DNA of 64,000 bases, taken from the NCBI RefSeq assembly GCF_001613325.1, contig NZ_BDCD01000011.1, positions 310,001 through 374,000 on the forward strand. The letters run 5' to 3'. The number at the start of each line of letters is the position of its first letter. The stretch's first letter is position 1. Source of the DNA: Nocardia yamanashiensis NBRC 100130. GTDB taxonomy: Bacteria; Actinomycetota; Actinomycetes; Mycobacteriales; Mycobacteriaceae. A program made the position numbers and the translations under genes. The notes below the pieces were generated by a model. It did not search any database and was not told the origin of the DNA. It saw nothing but the letters and a program-made list of their open reading frames with translations. Shown piece after piece: positions 9,099-18,427 of this stretch.

Positions 9099-11363
9099 AT
9101 GGCGACACTGGCTGATCGGCTCGACCATGTGCTGGGTGTGAAGGCGGCCGAACCGCTGCTGGAGCATTTCGACATGCAGACCGTGGAGGATCTGCTGCGG
9201 CACTATCCGCTGCGCTACGCCACCCAGGGGCAGCCGCTCACCGAGGAGGCCCCGGAGGAGGGCCAGCACATCACGGTGATGGGGCGGGTCACCAAGACCG
9301 AGTTGCGGCCCATGAAGAACCGCAAGGGCAGCTTGCTGAAGGTGAACCTGGACACCGGCGGCCCGCGCCCGGTGGAGATCACCTTCTTCAATGGCGACAA
9401 GGTGCGCTACCTGGTGAAGGAAGGCGTGCGCGCCATGATGTCGGGCACCGTGCACTGGTGGCGGCCCGACCGCTGGAACCTCTCGCACCCCGACTATCTG
9501 ATTCTCCCGGACAAGGAGGACGGCTCGGTCGAGAGCCTGACCAGCGTGCGCGGCGGCGGCGCGCTGCGCGGGCTGGCGCAGAGCGCGAAAGGCGCGGGCG
9601 GCGTGGACGTCTCGTTCTTCGAGCGCGAGTTCATCCCGGTGTATCCGTCCACCGCCAAGGTGCAGAGCTGGGATCTGCTGCGCTGTGTGCGGCAGGTGCT
9701 GGATCAGCTGGACCCCATCGACGATCCGCTGCCGGAGAGCCTGCGCACCGAGCATGCCCTGCTCCCGGTGTCGGACGCGCTGCGGCTCATTCACCTGCCC
9801 GACAGCAAGTCCGATATCGAAGAGGCCAGGGGCCGCCTGCGTTTCGACGAGGCCCTGGCTTTGCAGCTGGTGCTGGCCGAGCGCCGCCATCAGACCGAGG
9901 GCCGCCGCGCCGAACCTTCCCCGCCCCGGACCGACGGTATCGCGGCGGCTTTCGACAAGCGCCTGCCCTTCGAACTGACCGAGGGCCAGCGCGCCGTCAT
10001 CGACGAGATCTCCGCCGATCTGTCCCGCAACCACCCCATGCACCGCCTGTTGCAGGGCGAGGTGGGTTCCGGCAAGACCATCGTCTCGCTGCTCACCATG
10101 CTGCAGGTGGTCGACAACGGCCGCCAGTGCGCGCTGCTCGCCCCCACCGAAGTGCTTGCCGCCCAGCACTATCGATCGCTGAAGAACATGCTCGGCGATC
10201 TCGGCAATGCCGGCGAACTGGGCGCGGCCGACAATGCCACCAAGGTGGTGCTGGTGACCGGCTCCATGTCGGCCGGCCAGAAGAAGGCCGCCCTGCTCGA
10301 CGCCGTCACCGGCGAGGCGGGCCTCATCATCGGCACCCACGCCCTGATCCAGGACAATGTCGAATTCTTCGACCTCGGCATGGTCGTGGTCGACGAACAG
10401 CACCGCTTCGGCGTGGAACAGCGGGATGCGTTGCGCGCCAAGGCCAAAAAGGGCGTCAGCCCGCACCTGCTGGTCATGACCGCCACCCCCATCCCGCGCA
10501 CCATCGCCATGACCACCCTCGGCGATCTGGAGACCTCCACCCTCACCCAGCTCCCGCGCGGCCGCTCGCCCATCACCTCGAAGGTGGTGCCCGCCAAGGT
10601 GAAACCGGCCTGGGTGGACCGCGCCTGGGAACGCATCCACGAGGAAGTGCAAGCCGGCCGCCAGGCCTATGTGGTCTGCTCCCGCATCGGCGACGAGGAG
10701 GAGAACGGCAAGAAGGGCAAGAAGAAGGCCGAGGAGGAAAAGGAAGGCCCCACCACCCACTCGGCCGTCGACATGTTCGAGATGCTCAGCACCGGCCCCC
10801 TGAAGGACCTACGCGTGGGCCTCCTGCACGGCCGCCTGCCCTCCGACGAAAAAGACCGCGTCATGCAGGCTTTCAATGCCGCCGACATCGACGTCCTGGT
10901 CTGCACCACCGTCGTCGAGGTCGGCGTCGACGTCCCCAACGCCACCGTCATGGCCATCGTCGACGCCGACCGTTTCGGCGTCAGCCAGCTCCATCAGCTC
11001 CGCGGCCGCGTCGGCCGTGGCAAACACCCGGGCCTCTGCCTGCTCATCACCGAAACCAACCCGGTGGGCACCGCCATGTCCCGGCTGGAAGCCGTGGCCG
11101 CCACCACCGACGGTTTCGAACTCGCCGTCCTGGACCTGCGCCAGCGCCGCGAGGGCGATGTCCTCGGCTCCGCCCAGTCCGGCACCGCCCGCTCCCTGCG
11201 CCTGCTCTCCCTCCTCGACGACCTCGAAGTCATCACCGCCGCACAGCAATTGGCCCGCGAGGTCGTCGCCGCCGATCCCGGCCTGCAGCAGCACCCGGGC
11301 CTGGCCCGCATGATGCACGCCGCGGTGGACGGCGAACGCCTGGAGTACCTGGCCAAGTCCTGA
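9099..11363 (+). CDS. recG: ATP-dependent DNA helicase RecG
   Basis: This branch-migration helicase remodels stalled forks and Holliday junctions. The 754 residues include the N-terminal wedge/OB domain (GRVTKTELRPMKNRKG), Walker A GEVGSGKT near residue 320 and the DEQH box near 431-434. MTATPIPRTIAM (motif III) and QLRGRVGRG with the TRG region form the second RecA domain. A Lys/Glu-rich insert (about residues 530-548) sits on a surface loop, as in other actinobacterial RecG. It is two bases downstream of the DAK2 gene, so translation is probably coupled. Its stop is three bases from the convergent regulator gene. Confidence 0.97.
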   Translation: MATLADRLDHVLGVKAAEPLLEHFDMQTVEDLLRHYPLRYATQGQPLTEEAPEEGQHITVMGRVTKTELRPMKNRKGSLLKVNLDTGGPRPVEITFFNGDKVRYLVKEGVRAMMSGTVHWWRPDRWNLSHPDYLILPDKEDGSVESLTSVRGGGALRGLAQSAKGAGGVDVSFFEREFIPVYPSTAKVQSWDLLRCVRQVLDQLDPIDDPLPESLRTEHALLPVSDALRLIHLPDSKSDIEEARGRLRFDEALALQLVLAERRHQTEGRRAEPSPPRTDGIAAAFDKRLPFELTEGQRAVIDEISADLSRNHPMHRLLQGEVGSGKTIVSLLTMLQVVDNGRQCALLAPTEVLAAQHYRSLKNMLGDLGNAGELGAADNATKVVLVTGSMSAGQKKAALLDAVTGEAGLIIGTHALIQDNVEFFDLGMVVVDEQHRFGVEQRDALRAKAKKGVSPHLLVMTATPIPRTIAMTTLGDLETSTLTQLPRGRSPITSKVVPAKVKPAWVDRAWERIHEEVQAGRQAYVVCSRIGDEEENGKKGKKKAEEEKEGPTTHSAVDMFEMLSTGPLKDLRVGLLHGRLPSDEKDRVMQAFNAADIDVLVCTTVVEVGVDVPNATVMAIVDADRFGVSQLHQLRGRVGRGKHPGLCLLITETNPVGTAMSRLEAVAATTDGFELAVLDLRQRREGDVLGSAQSGTARSLRLLSLLDDLEVITAAQQLAREVVAADPGLQQHPGLARMMHAAVDGERLEYLAKS

Positions 11364-11366
11364 CGG

Positions 11367-12779
11367 TCAGCGCGGGAGGCGCGGGTACGGCAGGTCGGTG
11401 CTGGTGGTTTCGGTGATGGCGAGGGGCCGGCCGATCTGCGGGAAGGCGCGCTGGGCGCAGTTGGGGCGCTCGCAGACCTTGCAGCCGGCGCCGATGGGGG
11501 TGGCGGCGGCCGGGTCGTCGAGTTGCAGGCCCTTGGAGTAGACGAGGCGGTCGGCGTATTCGATATCGCAGCCGAGGCCGATGGCGAATTCTTTTCCGGC
11601 CGTGCCGAATCCGGTGGTGGTCGGGGTGGTGGTGCGGGCGATCCAGAGGTAGCGGCGGCCGTCGGGCATGGACGCGATCTGGGTGAGCATGCGGCCCGGG
11701 TGGGCGAAGGCCTCGTGGACCACCCAGAGGGGGCAGCTGCCGCCGACGCGCGAGAAGTGGAAGGCGGTGGCGGACTGGCGTTTGGAGATATTGCCGGCGC
11801 GGTCGGTGCGGATCAGGAAGAAGGGGACGCCGCGCTGGCCCTGGCGTTGCAGGGTGGACAGCCGGTGGCAGACGGTTTCGAAGCCGACCTCGAAACGCAG
11901 TGCGAGCAGGTCGATGTCGTAGCGGAGTTCCTCGGCGGAGCGCAGGAACTTGCTGTAGGGGAGGATCAACGCGCCCGCGAAGTAGTTGGCCAGGCCGATC
12001 CGGGCCAGGGTGCGGGATTCGCCGCTGAGCGAGGGCGTTTCGTCGAGCACCTCGTCGAGCAGGCCGCCGTGCAGCAGGAAGGCCAGCGTGGTGGCGATCT
12101 GGAAGGCGCGCTGGCCGGGACGCAGGCGGCGGGCCAGGGTGAGGGTGCGGGTCTCCGGTTCGTAATGGCGCTTGGGCACATTCGGGTCGGCGCCGTCGCC
12201 GCGCACCAGGACGGTGACACCGGCGCGTTCCTCGGCGACGCGCGCGAGCTGGCGGTCCAGCGAGCCGATGGTGAGGCCGCAGTCCTCGAACAGCCGCTCG
12301 GCGGCCAGGTCGAGCTGGGCGATGTGATTGTGATGGTCGTAGAAGAAGTCGCGCACGTCCTCGTAGGGCATGGGCACCCCGGGCGCACCGGTGGGGGTGG
12401 CCACCTTGGAGGACAAGAGATCCAACTGGTCGGTCGCGGCCCGTAGTCGGCGGTGCATGGCCACAACGATTTTCGCGACTTCCGGCATCCGGGTGGCCAG
12501 GTCCTCGACCTCGGCGACCGGCGCCGCATTACCGCCGGCGGCCTCGACCAGGATCTCGTGCAGATCCGAGACGAGCCGGGCATCGGAGTCGGCCGCGAAG
12601 AACTGCACATCCAGGTCGAACGTCGAGTTCAGTTTCAGCAGCACGGGAATGGTGAGCGGACGTTGGTCCCGCTCCAGCTGGTTGAGGTAGCTGGGTGACA
12701 GGTCCAGGGATTTGGCCAAGGCCGCCTGGGTCATCCGCCGTTCCTCGCGCAACCGCCGTAGTCGGGCACCCGCATACAT
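11367..12779 (-). CDS. PrpR/RamB-type short-chain acyl-CoA regulator
   Basis: The 470-residue regulator has an N-terminal Xre helix-turn-helix (residues 3-55, with QAALAKSLDLSPSYLNQLE). A central IrrE-like region has lost the HExxH metal motif (FLLHGGLLDEVL). The C-terminal domain carries GGSCPLW and Cys433, Cys436 and Cys441 (GCKVCERPNC). In M. tuberculosis, relatives RamB and PrpR control the glyoxylate and methylcitrate genes, and PrpR is reported to bind acyl-CoA and an iron-sulfur cluster at this region. The prpD-prpB-prpC genes 3 kb away favour PrpR. The ATG at 12779 matches family starts; the frame is open 74 codons further. Confidence 0.85.
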   Translation of the reverse strand: MYAGARLRRLREERRMTQAALAKSLDLSPSYLNQLERDQRPLTIPVLLKLNSTFDLDVQFFAADSDARLVSDLHEILVEAAGGNAAPVAEVEDLATRMPEVAKIVVAMHRRLRAATDQLDLLSSKVATPTGAPGVPMPYEDVRDFFYDHHNHIAQLDLAAERLFEDCGLTIGSLDRQLARVAEERAGVTVLVRGDGADPNVPKRHYEPETRTLTLARRLRPGQRAFQIATTLAFLLHGGLLDEVLDETPSLSGESRTLARIGLANYFAGALILPYSKFLRSAEELRYDIDLLALRFEVGFETVCHRLSTLQRQGQRGVPFFLIRTDRAGNISKRQSATAFHFSRVGGSCPLWVVHEAFAHPGRMLTQIASMPDGRRYLWIARTTTPTTTGFGTAGKEFAIGLGCDIEYADRLVYSKGLQLDDPAAATPIGAGCKVCERPNCAQRAFPQIGRPLAITETTSTDLPYPRLPR

Positions 12780-12812
12780 CTTGCGCACAGTGCGAGATGG
12801 TACCGACTCGGC

Positions 12813-12830
12813 TTCGCAAACATTGCAATA
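12813..12830. promoter_or_regulatory. Possible PrpR/RamB operator upstream of the regulator gene
   Basis: TTCGCAAACATTGCAATA lies 34 bases before the regulator start. It resembles the TTTGCAAA-type sites bound by RamB relatives, and its first nine bases recur before pyc (23785-23793). Autoregulation is inferred. Confidence 0.35.
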
Positions 12831-13007
12831 TGGATTGAACTCGCCGCTATTTCGGTGATTCTGCGAGCGCTTTCGCGTCGGCGGTGCGGCTGCGTAACAT
12901 GCGAATTCGGTACCTCGGGCGGTTACCGCGCGGGTCCTCATCGTACTCATACCCCGGGCGTGACGCGCCGAAACCGCGGTCCGGAAGTTAGCCGGGACCA
13001 CGGTCGA

Positions 13008-14231
13008 TCAGCCCAGCAGCAGATGAACCTGAAGTTCGCCGACCAGGAACCCGAGCACCGCGCCGATGGCGACCAGCTTCCATTCGTCCTGTTTGAAGGC
13101 GGGGCGCAACAGGCCCTCGTACTCGTCGTCGGTCAACTGCTTGGTCTTCTCGATCACCAGCGACCGCACGTCCAGGGCCTCGATGGCGTGCCGGTCGAAA
13201 CCGTCCAAACCCGATGCGGCGGCGCGAATATGGTCCAGCACCAGCGTGACGGCATCGCGTTCGAGGGTGGTGAGGCTGTCGCTGCCCGCCACCAGCAGCA
13301 CCAGCGGCTTGGCCGGCCCGGTCTGGGTGTTCAGGAATTCGCCGACGTGATGGCTGAGCAGTGAAGCCAACCGGTCGGCTCGCTCACCGTTCAGCACCGC
13401 TTCCAGAATCCGTGCGGGCGTGAGGATCTCGGTGGCGATCAGATCCCCGTAATCGGCGCACACCTGCTCGCGCCGCTTGTGGAACAACCCCTGCCAGCGC
13501 AGCGGCCCGATCCCGACCGGCTTGATCGGCCGGAAGATCATCTGCAGCGCCAGCCAGTCCGTCACCAATCCGGTGAAACCACCGAAAGCGGGCATGAGCA
13601 AAGGATTGTGGGTGAACGCCCAGGTGAACATCTGCACCACGCCCAGCACGGTGCCGAAGATCAGCCCCGACCGCACGATGAACCGCAGCTCGTTGCGCCC
13701 GACCCGGTGCACCATCGTCACCAGCAGCGATTTGTCCTGCACCAGTGCGTCGATGGCCATCCCGCGCAGATCCATCACCTGATCGAGATTGGTGCGCAGA
13801 TCGAACACGATGTCCTCGATCAGCCCCGGCAGCTCCCGCTGCACCCGCTCGATCAGCGCGCGCTGGGCGGCCGCCGGCATGTTCACCCACAGCCGCGGCT
13901 GATGCCGCAGCATCATCTCGCGCACCATATGGTCCACGCCCGCGTCCATGGGTTCGCGCAGCCGCGTGGTCAATTCGGCGATATCGATGCGCGCGATGAT
14001 GTCCTGCGGATCGATGAGCTTGCCGAACATCAGGTCCACCGCGATGGTCGCCATGCGCGGCGCCGAGCGCGGGATCACGCCCTGCCAGCCCAGCCACGGT
14101 GGAATCCCGACGAATTCCAGTGGGCGCATGAGCATCTGCACCGCGACGATCTTGGTCACCCAGCCGATGAGCGCGGCGATGAGCGGAATGGAGAGATACA
14201 GCAGCCAGTGCTCGGTGAAATCGGCGATCAC
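13008..14231 (-). CDS. DUF445 family membrane protein
   Basis: The 407-residue protein has an N-terminal membrane helix (YLSIPLIAALIGWVTKIVAV) and the family repeat WLALQMIFRPIKPVGIGPLRWQG, which mirrors AVQMLMRPLEFVGIPPWLGWQG. A second hydrophobic segment (about 215-235) and a C-terminal helix (VAIGAVLGFLVGELQVHLLL) are also present. DUF445 proteins (YheB/YjiN type) have no firm function; the duplicated half with amphipathic parts suggests a membrane-surface role. It lies between the PrpR-like gene and a divergent IclR gene. Confidence 0.85.
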   Translation of the reverse strand: MIADFTEHWLLYLSIPLIAALIGWVTKIVAVQMLMRPLEFVGIPPWLGWQGVIPRSAPRMATIAVDLMFGKLIDPQDIIARIDIAELTTRLREPMDAGVDHMVREMMLRHQPRLWVNMPAAAQRALIERVQRELPGLIEDIVFDLRTNLDQVMDLRGMAIDALVQDKSLLVTMVHRVGRNELRFIVRSGLIFGTVLGVVQMFTWAFTHNPLLMPAFGGFTGLVTDWLALQMIFRPIKPVGIGPLRWQGLFHKRREQVCADYGDLIATEILTPARILEAVLNGERADRLASLLSHHVGEFLNTQTGPAKPLVLLVAGSDSLTTLERDAVTLVLDHIRAAASGLDGFDRHAIEALDVRSLVIEKTKQLTDDEYEGLLRPAFKQDEWKLVAIGAVLGFLVGELQVHLLLG

Positions 14232-14341
14232 GACGCGATCGGCTCCGAGTCTGCCCTGGTTGCCACGCCCACTCCTTGGTGCAAGTATTTGTACGGAACG
14301 ATTTGCTTATTCGTATCGTCGCACAGGCTGAGGAGACCCGC

Positions 14342-15244
14342 GTGCCCGGTGGCAAGACCACGGAGACCTCCCCGCCCACCCAGCGCGTGATGGCCATCGT
14401 CGAACTGCTCGCGGCCCAGCACGCCACGCTCACCTCCGCCGAGATCGCCGACGCGCTGGACCTCAATCGCTCCACCGCGGGCGCGATTCTGGCGGCGCTC
14501 ACCGAACGGGAATGGGTGCGGCGGCTGCCCGATCTGAGCTACCGGCTCGGCCCCGCGCTGGCCGCCATCGGCGCACACGCCGCCGATGCCGCCGGGGACC
14601 GCAGTTTCTTCACGGCCGAATTGGATCGGCTGGCGGACCGGGTCGACTGCGGGGTCGCGCTGAGCGCCATCAGCGGCGACTTCTTCGAGTTCGTGGCGGT
14701 CACCGAGGACCGCTACACCGCCGGGATCGAGGCCGGGGCGCGCATCCCGCTGCTGGCCCCCGCCGGCGCGGCGATCATCGCGCACGCCGGTCCCGGCCGG
14801 CAGCAGGACTGGCTCGGCACCCGCGGGCCCGAACGCCGCGCGGAGTTCCAGGCCGTGCTGAACACCTTGCGCGCCACCGGTTTCTGCCTCTGGCGGCTGG
14901 AACCCGACAGCCTGCCCACCGCCCGCGTGCTGTCCGAGGTCGCCAGCCATCTGGCCGAACTGCCCGCCAGCAAGGAATTGCGCGGCCGGGTGCTGGCGCA
15001 GCTGGCGACCGTGGTGGGCAGCGCCTACGACCGGGAGACCCTGGAGCGGGATGTGCCGCTGCCGGTGAGCTATCTGACCGCCCCGGTCTTCGACGCCGCC
15101 GGGCACGCGGTCATGGAATTGCAGATCGGCCCGCTGCGCGCGGACGTCACGCGCGCCGAACGCCGCCGCTATCTGGCGGAGGTCGCCGAGGCCGCGCGCC
15201 GGATCGGCGACGGTACAGAGAGGAATCACCATGTCCGACCCTGA
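14342..15244 (+). CDS. IclR family transcriptional regulator
   Basis: The 300-residue regulator has an N-terminal winged helix (about residues 15-75, LTSAEIADALDLNRSTAGAIL with LSYRLGPAL) and a C-terminal ligand-binding domain (DCGVALSAISGDFFEFVAV, IPLLAPAGAAIIAHA). IclR proteins usually sense small aromatic or organic acids. GTG at 14342 is preceded by GGAG with seven bases spacing; the frame opens further up to 14276. Its last codons overlap the following epoxide-hydrolase-like gene by 14 bp, so the two are probably co-transcribed and functionally linked. The effector is unknown. Confidence 0.85.
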   Translation: MPGGKTTETSPPTQRVMAIVELLAAQHATLTSAEIADALDLNRSTAGAILAALTEREWVRRLPDLSYRLGPALAAIGAHAADAAGDRSFFTAELDRLADRVDCGVALSAISGDFFEFVAVTEDRYTAGIEAGARIPLLAPAGAAIIAHAGPGRQQDWLGTRGPERRAEFQAVLNTLRATGFCLWRLEPDSLPTARVLSEVASHLAELPASKELRGRVLAQLATVVGSAYDRETLERDVPLPVSYLTAPVFDAAGHAVMELQIGPLRADVTRAERRRYLAEVAEAARRIGDGTERNHHVRP

Positions 15245-15602
15245 TGCGCTGGTCCGCGAAATGTGCGCCGCCTGGGCGCAGCCGGACCCCGACCGCATCG
15301 CGTCCTTCTTCACGGAAGACGCTGTGTACCACAATATTCCGATGGAACCGGTGGTCGGCCGCCAAGCGATCCGCGACTTCGTCGCCGGTTTCGCCGGGGC
15401 CCTCGACGGTATCGACTTCGCCATTCACCACCAGGTGACGGCCGGCGATCTGGTCATGAACGAGCGCACCGACACCTTGCGCGGTGGCGGCAAGGAGACC
15501 CCGCTGCCGGTCATGGGCACGTTCGAGATTCGCGACGGCCTGATCGCCGCATGGCGCGACTATTTCGACCTGGCGGCCATTACCCGGGCGTTCGGCGGCT
15601 GA
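15231..15602 (+). CDS. Limonene-1,2-epoxide hydrolase family protein
   Basis: The 123-residue protein has a SnoaL/NTF2-like fold. The catalytic set of limonene epoxide hydrolase appears preserved: Tyr33 and Asn35 in VYHNIP, Arg79 and Asp81 in NERTD, and Asp110 in WRDYF. Spacing Tyr-to-Arg is 46, the same as Tyr53 to Arg99 in the Rhodococcus enzyme. It should therefore open an epoxide with water rather than be a general SnoaL protein. It overlaps the IclR gene by 14 bp. The substrate is unknown; terpene or fatty epoxides are possible. Confidence 0.8.
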   Translation: MSDPDALVREMCAAWAQPDPDRIASFFTEDAVYHNIPMEPVVGRQAIRDFVAGFAGALDGIDFAIHHQVTAGDLVMNERTDTLRGGGKETPLPVMGTFEIRDGLIAAWRDYFDLAAITRAFGG

Positions 15603-15735
15603 TTCCCACCGCGCCGTTCGGGCAGGTACCCGCCCTATCTGCGGCGGTGTGGGTTCGCCGACTTCGCTGATCGGATGGTATTCGCTCGCCGAAATACGCT
15701 GTAGCGAGCTGTTTTCCGCCCTGACCTCGGTTGCG

Positions 15736-15741
15736 TAGCGT
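15736..15741 (+). promoter_or_regulatory. -10 hexamer TAGCGT of prpD (probable leaderless start)
   Basis: TAGCGT lies seven bases before the prpD ATG, with no Shine-Dalgarno sequence between. The 130 bases upstream would hold any PrpR site. Confidence 0.5.
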
Positions 15742-15748
15742 GCGAAGT

Positions 15749-17260
15749 ATGAAGACATACAGCGTTCGAGCCCGCACCGCGGCGGAGGCGTTCCCGCGTT
15801 CGGAACATCTGGCGACGCGGATCGCGGAAGTCGCCGTGGATCCGGTCGAAGTGCCCGCGGACGTCACCGAGATGATCGTGAACCGGATCATCGACAATGC
15901 GGCCGTCGCGGCGGCCTCGGTACTGCGCCGACCTGTGACCTCGGCGCGGCGGCAGGCGCAGGCGCATCCGTACGCGCCCGGCGCGACCGTCTTCGGTCTG
16001 CCCGTCGCGCAACGGTTCTCACCGGAATGGGCGGCCTGGGCCAATGGCGTCGCGGTGCGGGAACTCGACTTCCACGACACCTTCCTGGCGGCCGAGTACT
16101 CGCATCCGGGCGACAATATCCCGCCCATCCTGGCGGTGGCGCAGCATGCCGGGCGCACCGGCGCGGAACTGATCCGGGGCCTGGCGACCGGGTACGAGAT
16201 CCAGATGGATCTGGTGCGCGGAATCTGCCTGCACGAGCACAAGATCGACCATGTGGCGCATCTCGGGCCGTCGGCGGCGGCGGGCATCGGCACGCTGCTG
16301 GGGCTGGACGCCGACACCGTCTATCAGGCGGTCGGGCAGGCGCTGCACACCACGACCGCGACCCGGCAGTCCCGCAAGGGCGAGATCTCCAGCTGGAAGG
16401 CCTATGCGCCCGCCTTCGCGGGGAAGATGGCGATCGAGGCCGTGGATCGCGCCATGCGCGGCGAGGGCGCGCCCGCGCCGATCTGGGAGGGCGCGGACGG
16501 GGTGATCGCATGGCTGCTGGGCGGTTTCGACGCCGAATACCAGGTGCCGCTGCCCGGGCCGGGGGAGGCCAAGCGAGCGATCCTGGACAGCTATACCAAG
16601 GAGCACTCGGCCGAGTACCAGAGCCAGGCTCCCATCGACCTGGCGCGCCGGATGCGTTCCCGCATCGGCGATCTGGGCCAGATCGCCACCATCGTGCTGC
16701 ACACCAGCCACCACACCCACGTGGTGATCGGCAGTGGTTCGGGTGATCCGCAGAAATACGATCCGCGGGCCAGCCGCGAAACCCTCGATCACTCGGTGCC
16801 CTATATCTTCGCGGTCGCGCTGCAGGACGGGACCTGGCATCACGAGCGCTCCTACGCGCCCGAACGCGCCCAACGGCCGGACACCGTCGCGCTCTGGCAG
16901 CGGATCAGCACCGTGGAGGATCCGGAATGGACGCGGCGCTACCACTCCACCGATCCCGCCGAGAAAGCGTTCGGCTGCCGCGCCGTGGTCACCCTCGCGA
17001 GCGGGGAGACCATCGTCGACGAACTGGCCGTCGCCGACGCGCATCCGCTGGGCGCACGGCCTTTCGCGCGGGCGCAGTACCTCGAGAAGTTCCGCACCCT
17101 GGCCGAGGGCATCCTCGACGCGGCCGAACAGGACCGGTTCCTCGATGCCGCCCAGCGCACCCCGGAACTCGGTGCGGGCGAACTGGATCAGCTGACCTTC
17201 ACCGTCGCGCCCGAGGTGCTCGGCCGCGCCCCGGAAACTCGTGAGGGGATCTTCCGATGA
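15749..17260 (+). CDS. prpD: 2-methylcitrate dehydratase
   Basis: It dehydrates 2-methylcitrate in the methylcitrate cycle that consumes propionyl-CoA. The 503-residue protein is a full MmgE/PrpD member. [15 protein letters not shown] and [16 protein letters not shown] hold the conserved Asp and His, and [20 protein letters not shown] follows. [23 protein letters not shown] contains the lysine-rich active-site loop. Start ATG 15749 fits the TAGCGT hexamer. prpB begins 253 bases on, with a minus-strand DUF1737 gene in between, so prpB may have its own promoter. Confidence 0.93.
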   Translation: MKTYSVRARTAAEAFPRSEHLATRIAEVAVDPVEVPADVTEMIVNRIIDNAAVAAASVLRRPVTSARRQAQAHPYAPGATVFGLPVAQRFSPEWAAWANGVAVRELDFHDTFLAAEYSHPGDNIPPILAVAQHAGRTGAELIRGLATGYEIQMDLVRGICLHEHKIDHVAHLGPSAAAGIGTLLGLDADTVYQAVGQALHTTTATRQSRKGEISSWKAYAPAFAGKMAIEAVDRAMRGEGAPAPIWEGADGVIAWLLGGFDAEYQVPLPGPGEAKRAILDSYTKEHSAEYQSQAPIDLARRMRSRIGDLGQIATIVLHTSHHTHVVIGSGSGDPQKYDPRASRETLDHSVPYIFAVALQDGTWHHERSYAPERAQRPDTVALWQRISTVEDPEWTRRYHSTDPAEKAFGCRAVVTLASGETIVDELAVADAHPLGARPFARAQYLEKFRTLAEGILDAAEQDRFLDAAQRTPELGAGELDQLTFTVAPEVLGRAPETREGIFR

Positions 17261-17286
17261 GCCGCGACGACCTCGCCGGCGCCCCG

Positions 17287-17487
17287 TCAGGGACGATGCG
17301 GGCCGCCGTCACGCAGCTCGCCGCCCCACACCAGGGCCTGGGCCGCGACGACCGAACTGCCGTTGTAGGTGACCGACGGCGACCCGTACAGCTGATAGCC
17401 CTCGTCGAGCAGGGCGCTGATGCGCTCGCAGAAGGTGGCGTCGTCGGGTCCGGTGATCAGTCGGTAGCGCAGGCGTGGTGCGGTCAT
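17287..17487 (-). CDS. DUF1737 domain small protein
   Basis: The 66-residue protein consists almost wholly of the DUF1737 module. It reads RYRLITGPDDATFCERISAL, then LLDEGYQLYGSPSVTYNG, then AQALVW. These short proteins are widespread and uncharacterised. It lies on the strand opposite to the prp genes between prpD and prpB, and its start is only 26 bases from the prpB ATG. The plus-strand frame over the same region (17257-17517) has no recognisable domain, so I take this one as real. Confidence 0.8.
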   Translation of the reverse strand: MTAPRLRYRLITGPDDATFCERISALLDEGYQLYGSPSVTYNGSSVVAAQALVWGGELRDGGPHRP

Positions 17488-17513
17488 GCCGTCAGCGTAG
17501 GACGGTGGGCGGC

Positions 17514-18422
17514 ATGACCGGGCTGATGGTGTCCACCGCCACGGCGGGGGAGAAGCGCGCGGCCTTCCGGGCGGGCCTGGCGAGCGGGCGGATCCAACGG
17601 CTGCCCGGGGCGTTCAACCCGCTGGTGGCCAAGCTGATTCAGGAACTCGGCTTCGAAGGCGCGTACGTCTCCGGGGCGGTGGTGTCGGCGGAGCTGGCAC
17701 TGCCGGATATCGGGCTGACCACGCTCACCGAGGTGGTGGAGCGCGGGCGGCAGATCGCCCGGGTCACCGACCTGCCGGTGCTGATCGACGCCGACACCGG
17801 TTTCGGTGAACCCATGAGCGCGGCCCGCACGGTCACCATGCTCGAGGACGCCGGACTGGCCGGCTGCCATATCGAGGATCAGGTGAATCCCAAGCGGTGC
17901 GGGCATCTGGACGGGAAAGCCGTGGTGCCGGTGGCGGATATGGTGCGGCGCATCCGGGCGGCGGTCTCGGCCCGGCGTGACGCGAACTTCACCATCTGCG
18001 CCCGCACGGACGCTCGCGGCACCGAAGGGCTGGACGCCGCCATCGATCGCGCCCAGGCGTACGTGGACGCCGGGGCGGACCTGGTCTTCACCGAGGCCCT
18101 CGCGGATGCGAGCGAGTTCGCGAAATTCCGTGCCGCCGTGGACGTCCCGCTGCTGGCGAACATGACCGAGTTCGGAAAATCCGAGCTGATCTCCGCTCCC
18201 GAGCTGGAGCGGCTCGGTTACAACGCCGTCATCTACCCGGTCACCACGCTGCGCCTGGCCATGTTCGCCGTCGAAGCGGGCCTGCGCGAGATCGCCGCCA
18301 CCGGAACCCAATCCGCGCTGCTGGATCGCATGCAGCACCGCGCCCGCCTCTACGAGCTTCTCGAATATCAGCGCTACAACGAATTCGATTCCGACATCTT
18401 CAATTTCACCGTGAGCGAGTGA
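17514..18422 (+). CDS. prpB: Methylisocitrate lyase
   Basis: It splits 2-methylisocitrate into pyruvate and succinate. The 302-residue protein belongs to the isocitrate lyase/PEP mutase family. DADTGFGEP holds metal-binding aspartates. NPKRCGHLDGK is the catalytic KRCGH loop of PrpB, and ICARTDARG and ANMTEFGKS are conserved. ATG at 17514 gives a start (MTGLMVSTATAGEKRAAFR) like rhodococcal PrpB; earlier codons to 17475 run into the promoter area of the divergent DUF1737 gene. prpC follows after five bases. Confidence 0.92.
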   Translation: MTGLMVSTATAGEKRAAFRAGLASGRIQRLPGAFNPLVAKLIQELGFEGAYVSGAVVSAELALPDIGLTTLTEVVERGRQIARVTDLPVLIDADTGFGEPMSAARTVTMLEDAGLAGCHIEDQVNPKRCGHLDGKAVVPVADMVRRIRAAVSARRDANFTICARTDARGTEGLDAAIDRAQAYVDAGADLVFTEALADASEFAKFRAAVDVPLLANMTEFGKSELISAPELERLGYNAVIYPVTTLRLAMFAVEAGLREIAATGTQSALLDRMQHRARLYELLEYQRYNEFDSDIFNFTVSE

Positions 18423-18427
18423 TTCGT

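Noticed and set aside
12780..13001. 74-codon extension of the PrpR-like regulator
   Set aside because: Family members begin at the residue matching 12779, and the upstream translation is not conserved-looking.
17257..17517. Plus-strand 86-codon frame starting at the prpD stop (ATGA)
   Set aside because: The overlap looks like coupling, but the translation has no domain, while the minus strand encodes a clear DUF1737 protein.
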